64,000 nt of DNA from contig JACMZG010001913.1 in the NCBI GenBank assembly GCA_018340805.1, positions 38,675,132-38,739,131 on the forward strand, read 5' to 3'. The position numbers and the translations under genes are program-made. The notes beneath the pieces were generated by a model that worked only from the letters and a program-made list of their open reading frames with translations, did not search any database and was not told the origin of the DNA. The stretch is from Microvelia longipes (taxonomy: Eukaryota > Arthropoda > Insecta > Hemiptera > Veliidae). Numbering within the stretch: position 1 is the first letter of the stretch; each line of letters begins with the position of its first letter. Below are positions 1 to 10,329 of this stretch, piece after piece.

Positions 1-780
1 AACTATCCTTTCTTTCCATAGATTTATATCTACACGACCTGAAACATCAGATTGCGGAGACCAAGTGTCTGATGTTCTTCATCCAGTCCTGAATTCGCTT
101 TTCGAGGTCGCTTTCTACTACGTTCCTGATCAGTGTGCAGAATCCAAGCGTCTGATCACGTTCAGGACCCTGCATTGTTATGGTTAGTACAACAGAGTGT
201 AGGCCCTAACATCTGTTGTACCTGGGGTGTCGGAGTGATGGATTACACACCCTTCGATTATGAAGTGAATGCATATAATATATACATTACAAGTAAATGC
301 TGCAGAACATGTAAAGTACACGGGGTCACTCAAATACATGTTATAGAGAATTAAATAAAAACACAAAATACAACGAGACAATTATTCTGACAGGACAAGA
401 AAAAACACACGTAAAGGGTATAATCGAAAATAAAGCAAGTATAAGTTGATTAAAATATATAAATTTATATAATACAGCTTTGCGGCGCGGTCTTATAATT
501 CACTAGGTAATACTACGGGTAACTTGTGGGTTTAAATTGGGATTTTCCCAGAAACTATAATAAAAAATTACACCTACACGTAGTTATTTTTAAGTTTGAA
601 AACACAGGAGATACCTCCAACGAGTACAACATTAGAACCATAGTTATATTTTTCACATTGTAATGAAACTTAGTATACATTACGTAAACAGATTCAATCG
701 AGCTAAATTTTAATTAGATTAAATTAGTTTTAATTTTTTTAAACATGTTTTAATTTTTTTTAAAGCCTAAGAATGAATAA
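1..780. other. Non-coding AT-rich DNA with two look-alike stem-loops
   Basis: No gene is recognised. Two stem-loops of similar design lie about 80 bases apart. The first is at 43-76, with a 9-bp stem AACATCAGA/TCTGATGTT. The second is at 127-158, with a 7-bp stem TGATCAG/CTGATCA. Their loops share a GCRGARNCCAAG-like core. The rest, 360-780, is AT-rich with no visible structure. The short frames here overlap on both strands and show no family signature. Confidence 0.4.
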
Positions 781-1188
781 AAATTTAACTAATGAATTAT
801 GAGATGAAACTTGCTATACATTTGCTAGTATTTTATAGCAATAAATGCGTCCCAAAATAGTTTAAATATTTCTCTGTTTTATGAATTTTTGAAACTTTTG
901 CTAAATCATTAATGACGTCATAATTTTATGGAAAGCACTACTAGTAAAACTTGGTAAAAATATCAACTTAAGGCCTAGGCCTTAAGTTGATATTTTTACC
1001 AAGTTTCAAATCTCTTGCTCAAACTCCCTAGAAGCTACTATGATATCAGATACACACACATTCCACATTCATACAGACAGATAACTTTGTAAAAACTACT
1101 CAGGAGGTCTTAAAACCACACAAATTCATTTCAAATCCCGGTTTCGGAATGATAGTAAAACAGAATTCTATTTCTATATACCTACGTT
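781..1188 (-). repeat. 5S-derived dispersed repeat, partial copy with internal palindrome
   Basis: This copy matches the middle and 5' parts of the dispersed repeat best seen at 51395-52170. Reading on the plus strand it shows the shared blocks AGATGAAACTTG, TTAATGACGTCATAA, a CTCTCTAGC-like block (mutated), the CA/ACAGACAG stretch, ACCACTCAGGAG-like text and ATCCCGGTTTC. The 5S block and the tail are absent. A perfect 60-bp palindrome (947-1006) interrupts it where other copies have plain sequence. Confidence 0.8.
947..1006. repeat. Perfect 60-bp palindrome with no spacer
   Basis: Two 30-base arms are exact reverse complements, centred between 976 and 977 on AGGCCT/AGGCCT. The first mismatch is at 946/1007. 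Related copies of the host repeat have no such palindrome. It is therefore a local inverted duplication of the segment preceding the CTCTCTAGC block, or an assembly foldback. Confidence 0.95.
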
Positions 1189-1510
1189 AAATATTAGAAA
1201 TAAAGAAAATTCTTAAAATAAAATTTTAATTAATTTTTTACAAAATCCAAGTAAAATTATAGGCTTGTATATATAAAAAAAATTAAGCGAAGTATTCAGA
1301 AGATGATTTAATAAAAACGAATTCCTGAAGATAACACCAAAGTATTCACATGGGCTCCAACTAATATACTCTCTAACTAACATGCTCTCAACTCACATGG
1401 ACAGAAATGAACGCACTATGACTTGATAAAATAGTAATATAAGCAATTTCCTTAATCAAATTTTTCAGTATTTTTAAAAGACTACGAAGGCTGGTAAAAT
1501 ATTTATAAAA

Positions 1511-1800
1511 TTTTACTTTTCCTCACATATACCGTAGGTATATAGGAAAAGTATTGTGTTCTGCCTAAGGATCCGAAACCAAGGTTTTAACACAATTATC
1601 GGTTCAGGCATTTTCATGCATTCTGAAAGGTTTTCATCATGCTATCTGTCTGTGTGTCTGTTTCATACATAACTCCCTATGTGTTTATGCTATTAAGTTG
1701 AGATTTGGCACCATAATAAGACTTACCCGGAAGATGATAATTTTCAGACTACGATTAACTAGTTTGCTGAGTCATCAAAATTTAAAAAAAATCGTTTCAA
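1511..1800 (+). repeat. 5S-derived dispersed repeat, 5' portion
   Basis: It begins with the family's terminal hairpin: ACTTTTCCT, then ATACCGTAGGTATA, then AGGAAAAGT. The block order that follows is GTATTGTGTT, CCGAAACC, CTGTCTGTGTGTCTGTT and a TTTATGCTATTAAGTTGAGA-like stretch. The copy fades out after the GAGTCATC block near 1775. The 5S module is absent. Confidence 0.75.
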
Positions 1801-1974
1801 ATCTATAATTTGATCTATCGAGTTGACGTTTGAAAAGCTCTGACGACCTTTAATTGACCTTGAATATTTAATTTCCATACTGCATTTCGACCATCGACAT
1901 ATCGTCAGATAAAGAAACTTATGAATAATTAGCAAAGAAAATTCCTAAGAAATTCAACTTTTATTTTGAGAGTT

Positions 1975-2160
1975 ATTAAACAACTACATATTTATTGGTG
2001 CAAGACATCAAAATTGTATGAAAATGTTTATGTCATCTGTCAAAATTATGATGTTGTACCACATAAAAGTTAAATTAACGAATCCTGCGATACATTATTC
2101 AAATATAGTGCTAATAACACTATAAAGAACTATACTAATAAAAAACTATGATCACAGGTC
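1975..2160 (+). repeat. Dispersed repeat family, copy A (partner at 57950-58115)
   Basis: This stretch shares ordered blocks with 57950-58115. They are CTGTCAAAATYATGA, a TTAAATTAACGAATC-like block, ATATAGTGCTAATA, and AAGAACTATWCTAAT. The order and spacing are kept, so this is a second low-copy dispersed repeat of unknown type. No terminal repeats or coding potential are seen. Confidence 0.6.
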
Positions 2161-2829
2161 TGTAATGTATTTGTGAATACATTACACCGTGTATTACCCG
2201 TATTATATGATACGGCTTATATACCGTATTATATACGGCGTATTATATGAGAAGGCTTATATCTAGGAGCATGACAGTGCCCCCTCTAAGTCTAGCGGTC
2301 ACAGGTGTACCATCCTTTACAGGAAGCATCTCGATGCTATTTTCATCCCCTCGTATCTTTTTATTAAGGACATAAAGATATAATTTTAATATTAACTATA
2401 ATATCTTATTGAACATTTCACAGGTGTTGAGGTATAATGGCTCAAAGTTAGGCAGTTTTGAAACTCACTCATCAAAATAAACAGTTGTTTACTGTGCGTA
2501 CATTGACGGTCTAAGATAGGCCTGGTGTACGCACGCTAAACTCTGTCAAAGCCAGGAAGTGCAGTCGCTGGACTGTTTCTTTTGTCATGACTTACAGGTC
2601 AAAATTAATTTCAGCTATATCAATAAATACACTCTTGTTGCAGTAGTGATACAAAAAAAACTCATCAAAATTCTAAGGCTATATAATTGAAATTTGTTAT
2701 ACAGATAAATGTTGATGTGAGAATCAATAAAAATGGTTAAAATCTAACTGTTTATATAAATTGTTTATATAAAATCTAACATGTTTAGTTCCTTCTACCT
2801 AATATGTTCTACCATAATTTGTATTACAA
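2161..2829. other. Unassigned intergenic DNA
   Basis: No gene or family repeat is recognised. Local features are a short ATACGGCTTATATACCGTAT-type inverted stretch around 2208-2250 and a less AT-rich stretch (about 2490-2600). The short open frames lack any signature. Confidence 0.4.
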
Positions 2830-3478
2830 CACGTTTTAGGACTCACTTCGCTCGTCCTCAGAGAGGGACATTCGTTTTATTTTCATCGGCGACTCATCCA
2901 GGCACGGATATTGCTCTATACTGCTTAACTTTTATGATCCAAACAAAAACGTAGATATCCATCATTGCCGTATTGAAATGAAACTTGTTATACTTATTTA
3001 TTGCATAAAGTGATCAATATTACTGTATTTCAACTTTTTTGGATTATTTTTTGATTCTTCACATGTTTTTTAAACTTGTCGCACATGTTGCTCTCATATA
3101 TGAACACGTTTGCCAAAACTCAAACTAATTGACACATTTTTTCGTGTATTATGAATTTTTGAAATTTTTGCAGAGTCGTCATTGCGGGTTGGTTATTGTC
3201 ATAAAAACTGTTTTCCGGGTAGCGCAGTTAGATTTAAAGATTTATTTTCGTACCATGTTTCAACTCTTTAGCATAAATACACTGGAGATACGAAGATATA
3301 CAAAGACACACATACATACAGACAGACAACTTTGAGAGAACCACTTAGTAAGTCTTTAAGGTGTTTTAAAGACTTAAGTCTAAGTGGTTTTAAGAGTTCA
3401 GGTGACATCCCTGAAGATTTCAATTTTTTTCTTCAGACATAATACTTTTCCTATTTACCTACGGTATATGTGATAGAA
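2830..3478 (-). repeat. 5S-derived dispersed repeat, near-complete copy with 5S module
   Basis: On the minus strand this copy runs from the terminal hairpin (near 3478) to the hairpin tail at 2840-2865 (ACTCACTTCGCTCGTCCTC on plus). The 5S-like block lies at 2884-2940. Its reverse complement contains ATAAAAGTTAAGCAG (box A-like) and GATGAGTCGCCGATG (box C-like). The usual TTAATGACGTCA block is degraded. A 68-codon open frame at 3129-3335 lies wholly in the repeat and is spurious. Confidence 0.85.
2884..2940 (-). repeat. 5S rRNA-like module
   Basis: The reverse complement aligns by eye to the internal control region of metazoan 5S rRNA. AGTTAAGCAG corresponds to box A and GGATGAGTCGCCG to box C (usual GGATGGGTGACCG). 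Spacing between the two is kept. It is not a functional 5S gene, because both 5S ends are missing. Confidence 0.7.
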
Positions 3479-3484
3479 ATATAC

Positions 3485-3780
3485 TAGAAGGGCCCAATAG
3501 GTTAAATTTTGAAACATTTAAAAAGTAACCTGACGACCTTCGCTTATAATATAATCAAATATTCAGTACAAAATTCAATAACTTTTATAGTAAAACTTTA
3601 AAAATACAAATAATGTGCGGGAAACCGAAAACAAGCGATTTATTATAACCTTAACTTACTTTTGGAGAAGGTTTCATTGAGGTTACACAGAGCCCCTGAG
3701 AGCCCCAAAAAGATATTTCAGACCTCTTAATGTATTGAGATAGACTATGCCCCCTCTAGTATATATCTATATGGTATATA
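3485..3780 (-). repeat. Fragment of the 1.1-kb foldback element found at 29713-30824
   Basis: Blocks match the left half of the 29.7-kb foldback in reverse orientation. They are AGGGCCC, GAAACATTTAAAAAGTAACCTG, GAAAACAAGCG, AGGTTACACAGAGCCCCTGA, and ATTGAGATAGACTATGCC. The terminal part of the element is missing. Confidence 0.7.
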
Positions 3781-4165
3781 CGAGGAAAGGTGAAATTAAG
3801 TTGTAATTCTTCAGTTATGCAAGAAATATTTTATTAAGAACAGAAGCTAGCATTTCAAAAGCCATACGGCCGGCATGCAGACATCTGCGCGAGAATTTTA
3901 TAGTATGAATGTCTAAGGTTGTAGCATGTATATAAATCAACTACTTTTGCTACCAAATAAATAATTTAAGCAAATTTACTTTAAAATAATTAATTTAAAT
4001 TTTAATTGAATTAAGGATCAAAATCATTAATGCTTAATTCGTGATAAAAAGTGTGATTTAAATGTATCAGTCTTAAATAATATAGGAGTGAGTCAGCGTG
4101 CCTTTGTTGTTGTTACGATGCTTGTAACACGTTTATATTCTCATTTACTTGATACTGGCTAACTA
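3781..4165. other. Unassigned AT-rich DNA
   Basis: No repeat family, RNA gene or coding signal is recognised in this stretch. Confidence 0.35.
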
Positions 4166-4167
4166 CA

Positions 4168-4735
4168 TTTTTACCTTTCCTTATTATGTATTGCAGGTAT
4201 AAAGGAAAATTATTGTGTTCTTACTGAAAATTCAAACTGAGATTTTATATGAACTATCAACAAATTAACGTTTCAGGTGTTTTTAAACCCTCCTGAGTGT
4301 TTTTGCTATTTTTACTTTTCCTCGTTTATACTGTAAGTGTATAGGAAAAGTATTGTGTTTGCAAAAAATTCAAAACCCGGATGCCACTAGAATCATTTGT
4401 TTAAGGGCTCTTGAGTGGTTTTCGCATGTTTGACTGTGTGCATGTATGTGTGTGTCTGTTATGAATGTGCGCCCGGTGTATTTATGTTAGCGAGTTGAAG
4501 CTTTGAACACAAATCAGTCTACCGCTGTGGTTGTGCTGTTCGGAAAATATTTTTATGACGTCATTATCTCGCAAAAATGGCTCAGCAAAAATTTTAAATC
4601 ATAAAACGTGGAGCAATAATGCGATCGGATTGAGATTTAGCACGCATGTAGCCATGTATGTGTCTATCATGTGTGTCATGGTTCATCTTATTATCAGCAT
4701 TAGTTCAATTTTTATCCAATGACTTGCATACATTT
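4168..4735 (+). repeat. 5S-derived repeat: a truncated unit followed by a longer unit
   Basis: The first unit (4168-4310) has the terminal hairpin remnant and stops at CCTCCTGAGTG. A second unit starts at 4312 with a fresh terminal hairpin (ACTTTTCCTCGTTTATAC / AGGAAAAGT). It continues through CTGTTATGAATG, GCGAGTTGAAGCTTTGA, GACGTCATTATC and TTTAGCACGCATGTAGCC to ATGACTTGCATAC. Both units are on the same strand; the 5S module and tail are absent from this strand. Confidence 0.8.
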
Positions 4736-4751
4736 TTTTAAAAATGGGGAT

Positions 4752-5268
4752 TGTTGTACCTCGGAACTTTTCCTCGTTACATTGGATTCGCTAAGCTCAT
4801 CCTCCCTACTTCGGACTCGCTTTGCTTGTCCTCGGAATATAATTTTTTTAAATTTACTCAGCCACACGTCTTCGGTCTAGCTTAGCTCGTCCTCAGATAA
4901 CAAATAAATGCATTTGTAAATAAAGTAAATATTAATACATAAGTAAATTCATTCGTTTCATTCCCAACGGTCATTTTTCCAGACACTGACCCTGCTCGAT
5001 GCTACTTAACTTTTATGATCTACCAAAACTCATGGAAATACTTTTTGTATTAAAACGAAACTTTGTGTACTTATTTATTACGTAAAGGTGTATACTTTAA
5101 CCAAATTTCAAGTTATTTGTCATAAATAGACATAATGCTGATATTGAGATGAAACTTAGAAATTTTTGCTGAATCATTATTGCGGGTTAATGACGTCATT
5201 TTTCTCTTTTCATTTTTCAAGCATTTTTCTTTTTCAACTCTCTAGCATAAATACACTGATGAGAAGTA
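4752..5268 (-). repeat. 5S-derived repeat, minus-strand copy meeting the previous one tail to tail
   Basis: The tail blocks (CTCGGAACTTTTCCTCGT, TTCGGACTCGC) come first, followed by the 5S module at 4962-5020. The middle blocks TGAATCATTATTGCGGGTTA, ATGACGTCAT and CTCTCTAGCATAAATACACT follow. It faces the plus-strand copy ending at 4735, making a large inverted arrangement. Confidence 0.8.
4962..5020 (-). repeat. 5S rRNA-like module
   Basis: The reverse complement reads ATAAAAGTTAAGTAGCATCG then GGTCAGTGTCTGG, then a damaged ATGACCGTTGGGAATG. This gives box A, an intermediate element and a degraded box C in the 5S order. Confidence 0.65.
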
Positions 5269-5547
5269 TTACAACACAAAGAATTAATATGCGATAGAGA
5301 ATCATTAAAACTGGTTTAAATTAATTCTACTTAATTCAAGCCAAAATAGACAAAAATTAAATAATATTTGCGTGAAATCATTATAAATACACAAATAATC
5401 AAAAATAATGTCGCAAATGTACCCTTTTGATACCATGTTGCCCAGGCAACGACAAAAACCTTTTTTATTTAAAAACGTTAAACGAATTCGTAACCGAACA
5501 CGTAACGTACGTATACGTTACCGGATATTTTACGTTAACGTATTCGA

Positions 5548-5800
5548 TAAAAATTGAACTAATGCTGATAAGATGAAACTTGTCTCATATGTTAGTCTTA
5601 TACATAACTACATACGAGCTAAATCTCAATCCAATCGCACCAATTTTCCGCGTTTTATGATTTTCGCTGTCATTATTACAGGTCATAAATGCATTGATGA
5701 TCATTAATGACGTCATAAAAATATTTTCTGAATAGCTCAACTACAGTGGTAAACTAATGTTTCTACAAAGTTTCAACTCTCTAGCATAAATGCACTAGGA
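5548..5800 (-). repeat. 5S-derived repeat, middle fragment
   Basis: It contains AAATTGAACTAATGCTGATA, ATGAAACTTG, AATGACGTCATAAAAATATT, and TTTCAACTCTCTAGCATAAA. Both the terminal hairpin and the 5S module are missing. Upstream (5400-5545) is AT-rich with a small run of ACGTAACG-type text. Confidence 0.75.
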
Positions 5801-5924
5801 ACTATATAAAACACAAATAATTAAAGAATTAATATGCGATAGATAATCATTAAAACTTGTTTAAATTAATTTAACTTAACTCAAGCCAAATAGCACAACT
5901 ACACCGGTAGACGGCGGCGGATAT

Positions 5925-5930
5925 ATTATA

Positions 5931-5982
<52 letters not shown>

Positions 5983-5991
5983 ATATATATA
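5925..5991. repeat. (TA)n microsatellite
   Basis: Nearly pure TA repeat with a few phase slips. It abuts the mariner-derived element, whose target is the dinucleotide TA. Confidence 0.95.
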
Positions 5992-7809
5992 CAGGGTGAC
6001 TTACTCTTAATGGGACAAATAAAAATCTTGATTCTATGGACCAGGATGAACAAAAAATGTCATGTAACTTAGTACTAAAAATGTAAAAAAGTTTAAATGC
6101 CAAAATCTTCGATATTTGTTCACTCATAGTTGAAACCTAAAAATCTTAAAAACAGCCTCATTCCATTCCCTTTAAAATGATATAACATAATCTATGGCTT
6201 GTTTTTAACTTTAACCGAGATATTCTTAAAAAACTTGATGTAAGTCGCTTAGATTCTAAATTATTCACTATGTAAACAAAGACATTTACATTTAAATTAT
6301 TTCAATTTGATTTACAAAATAAACTTTATTTTATTTTATTATACTATATTATTAATTATTCTATGTTTTGTTAATCATAGAAAATAATCAACCCCCCCTC
6401 CGCTCCATATAGCTTAAAAAACTTAATTTAAGTCTCTTATAATAAAACAATGCAACAAAAACATTTCTTGAAGAATTTTGTTGAAAGAATACACAGTAAT
6501 AGGTAAATATTATACATAATTAAATAATAAATAATAATAACTTTTTACTGCAAGGGAACTAAAAATCATTCTTCATGTAAATCATAAGTGAGATTCAAAT
6601 CTTTCTCCTTCAACTCTAATACATAGTCTACATCTTCTTAACACTGATTGTGTAGCTTTTTCATCATGATTGTGTAAATGTAGGTCATCTCGATTTTGTG
6701 TAGCTGAATGAAATTATCCAATCGCTGGATTGGACGAGGGACCAATAGCCTGGCCTCCGAGATCTCCGGATCTTACACCTCTAGATTTTTTTCTTTGGGG
6801 CGCAATGAAAGATGAAGTATACAGGCAAGCCCCACAAAATCGAGATGACCTGATGCTAAAAGTGCATGAGTCAAGAGCTGCAATAACTGCAGCACAACTT
6901 GAAAAAGCTACACAATCAGTGTTAAGAAGATGTAGACTATGTATTAGAGTTGAAGGAGGAAGATTTGAATCTCACTTATGATATTCATGAAGAATGATTT
7001 TTAATTCCCCTTGCAGTAAAAAGGTAATTATTTATTTATTATTTAATTATGTATAAATATTTACCTATTACTGTGTATTCTTTCAACAAAATTCTTCAAG
7101 AAATGCTTTTGTTGCATTTGTTTTTATTATAAGAGACTTAAATTAAGTTTTTTAAGCTATATAGGAGTGGAGGGAGGGGGTTGAATATTTTCTATGATTA
7201 ACAAAACATAGAATAATTAATAATATAGTTATAACTAATAAAATAAAGTTTATTTTGTAAATCAAATTGAAATAATTTAAATGTAAATGTCTTTGTTTAC
7301 ATAGTGAATAATTTAGAATCTAAGCGACTTACATCAAGTTTTTTAAGAATATCTCGGTTAAAGTTAAAAACAAGCCATAGATTATGTTATATCATTTTAA
7401 AGGGTATGGAATGAGGCTGTTTTTAAGATTTTTAGGTTTCAACTGTGAGTGAACAAATATCGAAGATTTTGGCATTTAAACTTTTTTACATTTTTAGTAC
7501 TAATAAAATTTTTTATTTTAAATGCAAATAAATTAAAGTTTAATTGTGATAATTGCGACATAAAGTATACCATTTTAAAGGAAATTTAATGTCCTTGAGA
7601 ATAGTGAAAACCGCATCTCTTTAGCTTTAGTAGTTTTCAAGTTGTAGATCGTTTTAGAGAATTAGATAGTAAAGTATCGAATAATTCGATATATCGATTT
7701 TTCTAGAGAACTATTGAGAATCGACCCTATGCTTACATGACATTTTTTGTTCATCCTGGTTCATAGAATCAAGATTTTTATTTTGTCCCATTAAGAGTAA
7801 GTCACCCTG
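5992..7809. mobile_element. Mariner-derived giant inverted duplication flanked by TA
   Basis: The element starts CAGGGTGACTTACTC and ends with its reverse complement, and TA flanks both sides (5990-5991 and 7810-7811). This is the target duplication expected of the IS630-Tc1-mariner superfamily. The two sides are reverse complements over very long arms (about 5992-6696 against 6832-7809). The left arm lacks about 235 bp present in the right arm (about 7500-7735) and about 45 bp near the centre. The unpaired centre, about 6697-6831, carries the conserved transposase tail. The inverted left arm even contains a reversed copy of the transposase 3' end. It looks like an autonomous copy that lost its 5' half and gained an inverted copy of its 3' half. 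Confidence 0.9.
6700..6981 (+). pseudogene. Mariner-type transposase, C-terminal fragment
   Basis: The frame from 6730 to 6981 encodes 83 residues ending at a stop. It contains WPPRSPDLTPLDFFLWG, the C-terminal catalytic block of a mariner-like DDE/D transposase; the D of SPD is the likely third catalytic acid. KDEVY and a C-terminal GGRFESHL follow. Just upstream, RWIGRG-like codons are in another frame, because one extra base near 6740 breaks the reading frame. The N-terminal helix-turn-helix and the first two catalytic acids are absent, so no active enzyme can be made. Confidence 0.85.
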
Positions 7810-7814
7810 TATAT

Positions 7815-7836
7815 AGACACACACACACACACACAA
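7815..7836. repeat. (AC)n microsatellite
   Basis: A short run of AC dinucleotides just outside the right end of the mariner-derived element. Confidence 0.85.
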
Positions 7837-7872
7837 TAATGAAAACAGAAAATACTAATCGTATTTAATAAT

Positions 7873-8065
7873 ACATTAAAGATAATAATAATAACTTACA
7901 GAGGGTGAAAATATAGGTGTTGTGGATTTCAGAAAATTTTCGACATACGTCTTCGTTGGTCTGTAGAGAAAGGAAGTTTCCGAGCTATAGTAGCTCGAAA
8001 ATTTTCTGAAATCCACAACACCTATATTTTCGCCCTCTGTAAGTTATTATTATTATCTTTAATGT
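7873..8065. repeat. Foldback element, 71-bp arms
   Basis: Arms 7873-7943 and 7995-8065 are reverse complements with one visible mismatch (GGTGAAAA against TTTTCGCC). The loop is 51 bases and unrelated to the arms. No coding sequence is present. The very high arm identity implies recent origin or an assembly foldback. It sits between (AC)n and (TA)n tracts. Confidence 0.9.
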
Positions 8066-8066
8066 G

Positions 8067-8069
<3 letters not shown>

Positions 8070-8102
<33 letters not shown>
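8070..8102. repeat. (TA)n microsatellite
   Basis: Pure TA repeat next to the foldback element. Confidence 0.9.
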
Positions 8103-8104
<2 letters not shown>

Positions 8105-8106
8105 TT

Positions 8107-9430
8107 GACCAGTGAGCCCTATTCCGACACCTCCCCCGCTCGTCTATGACTCTAAACTCATTAGTCCTTCATAATTTTTAAGTATAAGTAGTAATATAAT
8201 ATAAGTAGTAATATAAGTAGTTAAAATCGAAAAGTCATCCAATTGATTTCTGATTTGGAAGGCATTAATTTATTCGCACCTACGCGGTCATGCAAGAAGC
8301 CAAAGGCCTATAGTATTAAAAATGTAACATAAGACATCATTGATTTAAATAATTAAAATTTTCCACATTATCTAAACTTTATCCATAACATGTATCAGAA
8401 GCTAAAGTGCAATTACTGGATGTGAGCAAGATCTCGCCATTAAGTTGTATGATGATAATAAGATGCATGCATATGATTAAATTAAACAAGATGCAATAAA
8501 ACACAAAGACAGGGTCTCACAAGAAGGATTGATCTCCTAATATACTTAGAAGGAATATTTTATTCAAAGCTGCTTTAAAGTCAGAAGGAAAGAAATCTTA
8601 ATGAATCAATATTAAGTCGTCGTTTGAATTTAATTGTAAATCTTTGATTAGAAAACCTGCATTTTATTTATTCTCACGTTTGTTTTTTTTTCTTTTGTAT
8701 AATTGACTAAATAAAGAGGTGATCTTATGAGTAGACTATCTTTTTTTAGCATGAAATCATCAATAATTATTCTTTTGTTGCTATTTTAATTGTTTACCAT
8801 GTGCTGTTTTAATTGTATTAATTTAAATTATAATTGTTTACATAATATACTATTATTTTAACGCTCTCTACTACTATACTATACTATAGTAGTATACAAT
8901 ACTGTACTACTATTCCCGAACGCTCTCTACTAAGAACCCCTAGAGGTTATGCACACTCTTCAACCAGGAATGACTTTGGTACTTCTGCCCTCTCCTTTAC
9001 GAGTGTGCACCTGTGACCAGGTGGTTCACAGTTTGTTCAGTATATTTTCTCTAGTTTCACTAGCTATACTCTGATATCATAGTCTTTTCTAGCCAAGTTC
9101 CTCTAGTTTCAACAGATACTGGTTATGCTTAGTCTATTCCAGTAAAGCCCGACGAGGAGATACGCCGGTAGCAACCCTGAAGTTACTGTACTGTCCATAA
9201 ACTCATTGCATATCGCTAGATATGTATGTATATGATGATAGAAAACATCATCTCTAATCACTACTATAGTCGTTGAACCACAGACACCGCTAAATCCCGA
9301 CCTGAGCTTCAGTATCTTTCTAACTCTCCACCGGCATGCCGAACTTTGTCTTTCCGTGAGCTAGAGACAACAGAAACGTGGATCAAGACGATATCCAACC
9401 CCGCATTTACGTGACAGCCAAAGAAAAACT
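8107..9430. other. Unassigned DNA, partly closer to balanced base composition
   Basis: 8107-8870 is AT-rich with nothing recognisable. 8868-8911 holds a low-complexity CTACTATA-type inverted stretch. 8930-9430 is less AT-rich and contains the inverted pair TGCACACTC/GAGTGTGCA near 8950-9007. It lies downstream (on the minus strand) of the non-LTR relic and could include old element flanks, but no open frame of note was found. Confidence 0.35.
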
Positions 9431-9439
9431 ACGTAAAGC

Positions 9440-9565
9440 CTAGGCTGGGTAGACCAGCCTTGAATTCAAGGCCTCCCGTGAACGGTACAAGGAAGAACCT
9501 AATATAATGTCCTCCTCCGACTGGATTTCAACCCTTGACCTCCAGGTCGTAAGGCGATATAATAT
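9440..9565 (-). repeat. Possible tRNA-derived SINE fragment
   Basis: On the minus strand, CGCCTTACGACCTGGAGGTC is followed by AAGGGTTGAAATCCAGTCGG. This resembles the anticodon region and B box (GGTTGAAATCC against GGTTCRANTCC) of a tRNA. A non-tRNA body follows. No matching acceptor stem is seen, so it is not a functional tRNA gene. Confidence 0.4.
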
Positions 9566-9797
9566 TATATATAATATATTATTGTCTATAGCTTTTAGTA
9601 GCCATTATCACTGAGGAGCGAATGAAGGGCCTTAAAACCCTCAGGTTTAAAATATTTGTAACACAGGAGTATCCTTCAAAGAAGCACTAATAAAAGAGTC
9701 ATTAAAACAGCAGGACCCCCTCACACCTATCGCAGCATTCGGTTTTATGATCTCGGTTTGATGATGTCGGTTTGATGGTAATAAAGGCGTATCCTAC

Positions 9798-10320
9798 TCA
9801 CCTGGGCTTGGCCTTCCCACTTATTATTAATGATTGAGAATTGAGTCGAGGATATACCCCATTTGCATAGCGATTGGGAGTATATTGTACGCAATTGGTC
9901 CAGGTCAGAATAATCCTTTTCCCCGGATTAATTCCAAAATCTTTTTTGACCAGTGAATCATTGGTAGTGTCAAACTTAGTGAGAATGCTGCTACCAAAGT
10001 TTGATAACCTTTGAAAGGCTAAGGCTTCACATCTCAGAAGTATGTGAGAGGCAGTTTCGGTTTCCGATTCACAAAGCCTACACACTGGGTTATATTTAAA
10101 GATACCAATGGTATGGAGGTGTTTTCGGAGGTGACCAGTGACCAGTCAGTAGTCATGTTACTGTTCTAAGGTCCCTTCTGCTTAGACTGAGGAGATCCTC
10201 AGTTACTTTAAACATAAGTTTACTGTGCCTCATGCCAGAGGATTTGTTCCAATGGTGCAGGTGATTGGTTAAGAGCCAATCTGTGAGTACACCTTTAGCT
10301 ATAGCTTTGGTTATACCTAC
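9798..10320 (-). pseudogene. Non-LTR retrotransposon ORF2, C-terminal relic
   Basis: The open part (9798-10085) encodes CRLCESETETASHILLRC, a C-x2-C-x8-H-x4-C motif. This is typical of the segment after the reverse transcriptase/RNase H of I, R1 or Jockey-like elements. In frame just upstream, GHLRKHLHTIGIF matches the usual 'TGH..LRKHL...G' block preceding that motif. Further upstream a tandem TGGTCAC duplication shifts the frame and an in-frame TGA follows TAACA. The relic is 5' truncated and inactive. A second copy lies at 16690-16925 on the same strand. Confidence 0.8.
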
Positions 10321-10329
10321 CCACTTACT

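Noticed and set aside
4768..5268. A single large inverted repeat 4312-5268 as a new foldback element
   Set aside because: The two halves are independent opposite-strand copies covering mostly different parts of the 5S-derived repeat; only short parts overlap.
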